64,000 nucleotides of DNA from Ceratodon purpureus. Lineage: Eukaryota; Streptophyta; Bryopsida; Pseudoditrichales; Ditrichaceae. Below are positions 60,279-64,000 of this stretch, piece after piece. The stretch covers positions 101,821,393-101,885,392 of the forward strand of contig CM026426.1 of assembly GCA_014871385.1 (NCBI GenBank). Direction: 5' to 3'. Each line of letters begins with the position of its first letter. Position 1 is the stretch's first letter. The translations under genes and the position numbers were made by a program. The notes under the pieces were generated by a model. The model saw only the letters and a list, made by a program, of their open reading frames with translations, did no database searches and had not been told where the DNA came from.

Positions 60279-62063
60279 GTAAGTATTGTATAAATTTGAT
60301 GAAAGTTCGCTCTGTCTTTTTGCCCTTAACGTTGTTCGAACCTGAACCTTAATTGTTAAACCAAATTGTCCCTTGACATTTTATACTTCATAGTGTTTCT
60401 GACTGTAATTGCATTGGAAACCATGCTTGTCATGTTTACAGTTGTGTAGTGTTAATCCCAGAATATTGTAACCTAGGCAATTCCGTCCAATTTAAAATTT
60501 GTGTGAGGAATTCTTGTAGTTTACATCTTTTAATATGTAGATATTACGGTTCGCATTTCATGCTTTAGAATGTGGTAATGAAATCAGAATGTACTGTTGA
60601 TATTTTTGATTTGCAGGTGTGAGTTCATGTATGCTTGGATCTGGTGGATTCAAGCTGTGCATGTCGACGTTGAAACACATTTACTTTTGAGTGTGACGTC
60701 AGTATTGTTATCTCAATCGATAGTTTCTTCTCTTCTATCCGGAATGAGTTCTAAAACGGACCTACATGAATGGACAGTAAAGAAACATTCTTTTTGTCGA
60801 GCCAAACCGTGACTTCTGCACAAAGGTCAAATCGACCATTTTGATATGTATATTGTAGCTTTTCGATGCCAACTTATTGTCGCATTTGATATCACTCAGT
60901 TTTCAAGCTTATTATGTTCAATGTCATTGCGTCAAACATTGTTCTTCAGTGGGTGCCGTCGTTAGCGTCAGATGATATTCTACGCATTGATAATTGGGAT
61001 GTTAAATACTTTTTGATATTTGGAGGTTTTAGGTTGTTTAAGCTCTTTGGCAATTCTGTGATGGACTCAATACTTAGGATGGAATCGAGAGTCTGATATA
61101 ATCAAAACAATTGTCTTGTAAAGGTAGTTCTTTTTGTTGCAACTTATCGTATTCCTCATTATACATGTTTTCCTTTTTTTCTCTCTTTAATGGATGCTAA
61201 TGGCGCATGTGCCAGTTGTATTCTGTTTTTGAGTTATGTTGTTATTGAGTGGTGTTGTTTTTGAGTCGTATCGGCTACATATTTGTTCTTTTGCCAGAAG
61301 TATTTTGAATTGATCGAATGGGACTTTGATACTGTTTCATAGCGAGTATCGTTAGGATTGAGTGACCTTATATCAGTTATTATCATCACAGATATGAACA
61401 ATTTTTCAGTGAATTCTCTTCGGTAGTTAATCGAAATGTGCAGTGTAACCAGGATTGTAATTTCAACAGAATGGTATCCATGCATGACTAATTGAATGGT
61501 TCGTTGAGTATATAGTCGCAATATGTGATGTGTGTCGTCTCCGATTTGGCGCTGGCGCCAACCTCTTTGACTGCTCTCTCATTTTCGGACATTGCAACTT
61601 CTTTAGGAGATTTCATCTCAGCTCTATGCTTATCATGTGGGCTTCGCAGTATAGTTTGATTTTTGAATCCCATTTAAGTTTCTTCTGTGTTTGGTTACAG
61701 TCCTAATTGCATGCATTCTCAAATTTGTTAATATGCTTATGGAATTTCACTTATAGATGACCACATTTATTGATATATCGAGTAAACCAGGTATAGTCAT
61801 CATCAAATCTGAGTCATTTGTCGACACACACTACTGTGCATTCGTGTTCAAATTGTTGAGGTTAATTGTGAATGTGTTGATTTTCTGCTCAACAACTTCA
61901 TAACGTTTTTCTTTTTGATTCCTCCTTTAAAATTTAGTCTTGGTTGGTTTGTAATACCCAGTATCTGCATATCACGCCTTCTTGAATGATTATAATGTTT
62001 CCTACGATATTATTTGAAAAATAAAAAGTGAGTATATTTGCTCATGTTGGAGCTCCTGTTTAG
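60279..62063. other. Intron or intergenic DNA
   Basis: AT-rich with no supported exon. A possible acceptor lies at about 60616. It contains the palindromic site at 61546-61561. Confidence 0.45.
61546..61561. promoter_or_regulatory. GGCGC palindrome 4
   Basis: TTGGCGCTGGCGCCAA. Together with the preceding T it contains TTTGGCGC, which fits the E2F-type consensus TTTSSCGC. Confidence 0.5.
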
Positions 62064-62193
62064 GGTTCCATTGTGTCAATGGGCTCCCATATCCGCCGAT
62101 CCCGGAGGCGAGTTACGTCGGGGTCCATTGATTTCACTCGTCCCCCGAATGCTCGTAGAGATGGGGGTGCCCAGTTGACGGAGTTGTTTGCAG
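62064..62193 (+). CDS. Candidate exon, basic peptide
   Basis: Acceptor CTGTTTAG and donor GCAG/GTTGAG bound 130 bases that are open in phase 0, encoding GSIVSMGSHIRRSRRRV and then DFTRPPNARRDGGAQLTELF. Its base composition is richer in G and C than its surroundings. It could follow the exon ending at 60278 in phase, or be a first exon from the ATG at 62079. No domain is recognised. Confidence 0.35.
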
Positions 62194-62630
62194 GTTGAGG
62201 GTATTTATTTACTGCAATTGTTTTACCTCCAACCAATAAGAGATATTACTAGAAAATACTCTCGGAACTTCTGCCCAGACAGTTAATCCGACGAATCTGT
62301 CCCCTATCTAAGTGTCGTTTACATTTTGGCCTGTGAGATCTACACATGTCTAGATATTGCGCCGTGCCTATGAATCCAGAAATGCAACAAGGCAGGCCAG
62401 GATTCACAAACGCGTGACCATGAAGTATTCGAACCATCTTCAAATTAGTTTTTCGTTTGCTGTTTACAAAATTAATTTCTCGGTTGATACTGTATTCGGA
62501 GTCATAATGCATTGATTTTGCGTGCTTTGTTAAGAGTTCGATCTTCACAAACTCCAAGTATGGAGGATATTTGAAGTAAATGTATAGTCATTGCGATCAG
62601 GTGGAATGCGTCAGAGGTTTCAGTTTTTGA

Positions 62631-62646
62631 TTGGCGCTAGCGCCAA
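62631..62646. promoter_or_regulatory. GGCGC palindrome 5
   Basis: TTGGCGCTAGCGCCAA, a perfect 16-bp palindrome. Confidence 0.55.
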
Positions 62647-62853
62647 GCACCACAAACAGGATTTGCTGCTCATGTTGACATCGTCGTTGGGTTGATTCTT
62701 CTTCGAATATCAGCTTCTCGTCATCTTTCACGTTTTTGGATTAATGTACAGTTTCCTCATCGTATGTGTATTTTTTGAACCCTGAATCGTATCTATAGAA
62801 CCAATGGCCGACGTATTCATCCGTGTGTTGATGTGAAGTGGATGTCTATAAAT

Positions 62854-62914
62854 ATGGTATACGTATTTGATATACGTATTTGGTATATGTAATTGGTATA
62901 CGTCTTTGGAATAA
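62854..62914. repeat. Short tandem repeat of GGTATACGTATTTG
   Basis: Four imperfect copies of a unit of about 15 bp (GGTATACGTATTTG, GATATACGTATTTG, GGTATATGTAATTG, GGTATACGTCTTTG). Confidence 0.85.
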
Positions 62915-63784
62915 ATCTGTAGTTATATTGTATTGATGTTTTACTTTAGTACGATGGACATGATGAACATTGAGCTATTTTTTCCGTTACTGTTTCGTTT
63001 ACATCGCTAGGACTTCAGCATTGATTACTGACTTTATGGCCTATTTTCCTCCAGAAACAGCCTATATAAGTACACACACACCCTAGATTGCGTACTTTGA
63101 AAAACTGTCCTCCACGAATTGGTATTACCGAAATAAGATATGCCGCTCATAATCATGTTTACTTCAATATTTAATTTACTGTGAATTTTTAAAGCCATTT
63201 TTTGGTAATACATACCACCGTTATGTAGGCCCACCAAAAATTGACCAACATGACACCAAAACTTGACCACTCTACTACTACCAGAAGATTCCCTTACTAC
63301 CAATCATGATTCATACTTTTTTCTAGATTTCCCAAGATTTTAAATCTGAAAACTTGTCGGAATTGGAGAAGTCTACTGATCGGTTATGGAGACCCTGTCA
63401 CCTATGGGTGCCTCAACCTTTTTCTCATTTTCCCCTGACAAGCAGGATGTTTCTGGACATGACCGGGATCGGGTCCCTATAAAAGGAACTTAGCACGGCC
63501 ACAGTCCACAAAGACTTAGAATTCACCAAATTTGTGTCACGTATTGAACGAACAAGTGTAATCTTCCATACCATAGGACAAATTAAATTCTAAGCAGGGA
63601 AAACTTTTTATATGGTTCAACTCGGATTACATCTACATCCATACACAATGAAAGAATATCATAAACTAAATATCGCCCCCCAATTCTGGAACGTAACAAG
63701 GATGTCAGAACCTACCAGGTGGGCGAGGGAACTCATAGACTTAATTCATAATCTATCGGGTTGGCGAGAGAACCCAGACTTAAT

Positions 63785-64000
63785 TCATACTACACAGCTT
63801 GGTCCCTTGTCACACGATTGCATGAGCTCATGCTGGAACCTGGCATAGAACACCTCATCAGTCGGCTTCAACAAATAGGCCAAAGGCAAGGAGATATTAC
63901 GTTTCTTGAGGAACTGATACCTTGGTCTAATTCTACACTCAAGACTATACCCGAAGTACTGAGGAAAAGCCTTGAGGTCGTCCAGCCCACGCCCCATTTC
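63785..64000 (-). CDS. mTERF-family protein, C-terminal end
   Basis: The last 71 codons of an organelle-targeted mTERF protein. These are helical-repeat nucleic-acid-binding proteins that act in chloroplast or mitochondrial gene expression. The frame enters from beyond the right edge and ends with TGA at 63785. The diagnostic stretch is LKAFPQYFGYSLECRIRPRY, followed by LPLAYLLKPTDEVFYARF. This matches the FPxYxxYSLExRIxPRx ... LxLxxxLxxTDExFxxRF end common to plant mTERF proteins. No interruption is seen. Which mTERF member it is cannot be told from this part. Confidence 0.9.
   Translation of the reverse strand, partial: EMGRGLDDLKAFPQYFGYSLECRIRPRYQFLKKRNISLPLAYLLKPTDEVFYARFQHELMQSCDKGPSCVV

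Larger units (their letters stand above)
62194..63784. other. AT-rich intergenic region
   Basis: No gene is supported. It holds the perfect palindrome at 62631, the short repeat at 62854-62914 and a TATAAAAGG at about 63479 within CCCTATAAAAGGAACTT, a possible TATA box with no gene recognised downstream. Confidence 0.5.

Noticed and set aside
1-64000. Reassigned TAG (TAG read as Gln) as the explanation of the stops
   Set aside because: TGA stops occur in the same genes at likely CGA sites, and PNPase and other frames end naturally with TAG. Methylation-driven C-to-T change explains all of it more simply, though peptide data would be needed to exclude the idea.
1-64000. tRNA, rRNA genes or CRISPR arrays
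   Set aside because: No sequence with a tRNA cloverleaf, rRNA similarity or regular repeat-spacer layout was seen. The G/C arrays have no unique spacers.

Overview
The window is nuclear DNA of a plant-lineage eukaryote. Both edges carry organelle-type host genes broken by GT-AG introns: the 3' part of a chloroplast-type polynucleotide phosphorylase on the left (1-3289, + strand) and the last exon of an mTERF-family gene on the right (63785-64000, - strand). About 60 kb of mobile-element DNA and relics lies between them. Plant-type CACTA and DUF659 hAT transposases, a full piggyBac transposase and long G/C-homopolymer-rich arrays suggest a large-genome streptophyte alga such as Chara. This is inference, not proof.

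Layout. 3.3-6.3 kb: intergenic DNA with a possible small CACTA derivative, a tandem duplication and a G-rich array. 6354-31799: one CACTA element of 25.4 kb, bounded by matching CTC target duplications. It carries a TNP2 transposase gene (-), a divergent Ptta/En/Spm (TNPA-like) gene (+), three unrecognised genes on its left side and a further split gene. A 5.4-kb piggyBac element with perfect 54-bp inverted repeats sits in an intron of that split gene. 33618-44419: an old Ty3/gypsy-type LTR element on the minus strand. The CACTA element and the LTR element have both inserted into one RING-H2 gene, whose pieces lie at 44888-44420, 33617-31800 and 6353-6302.

45-53 kb: a row of modules. Each has a G/C-rich array, a TATA box and then a gene: RING-H2 (-), a protein-kinase-like gene (+) and a BED/hAT transposase (+). 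The next array starts roughly 200-275 bp after each stop codon. 53.1-55.7 kb: a fossil of an LTR-type element with a likely 3' LTR. 55.7-63.8 kb: AT-rich DNA with a second RING-like gene and repeated GGCGCtGGCGCC palindromes.

Most interruptions in the DNA-transposon and module genes are in-frame TAG or TGA, with almost no TAA. That is the pattern expected from C-to-T change at methylated CAG and CGA. The main candidates for something undescribed are the array/TATA modules, the accessory genes of the giant CACTA, and the GGCGC palindromes.
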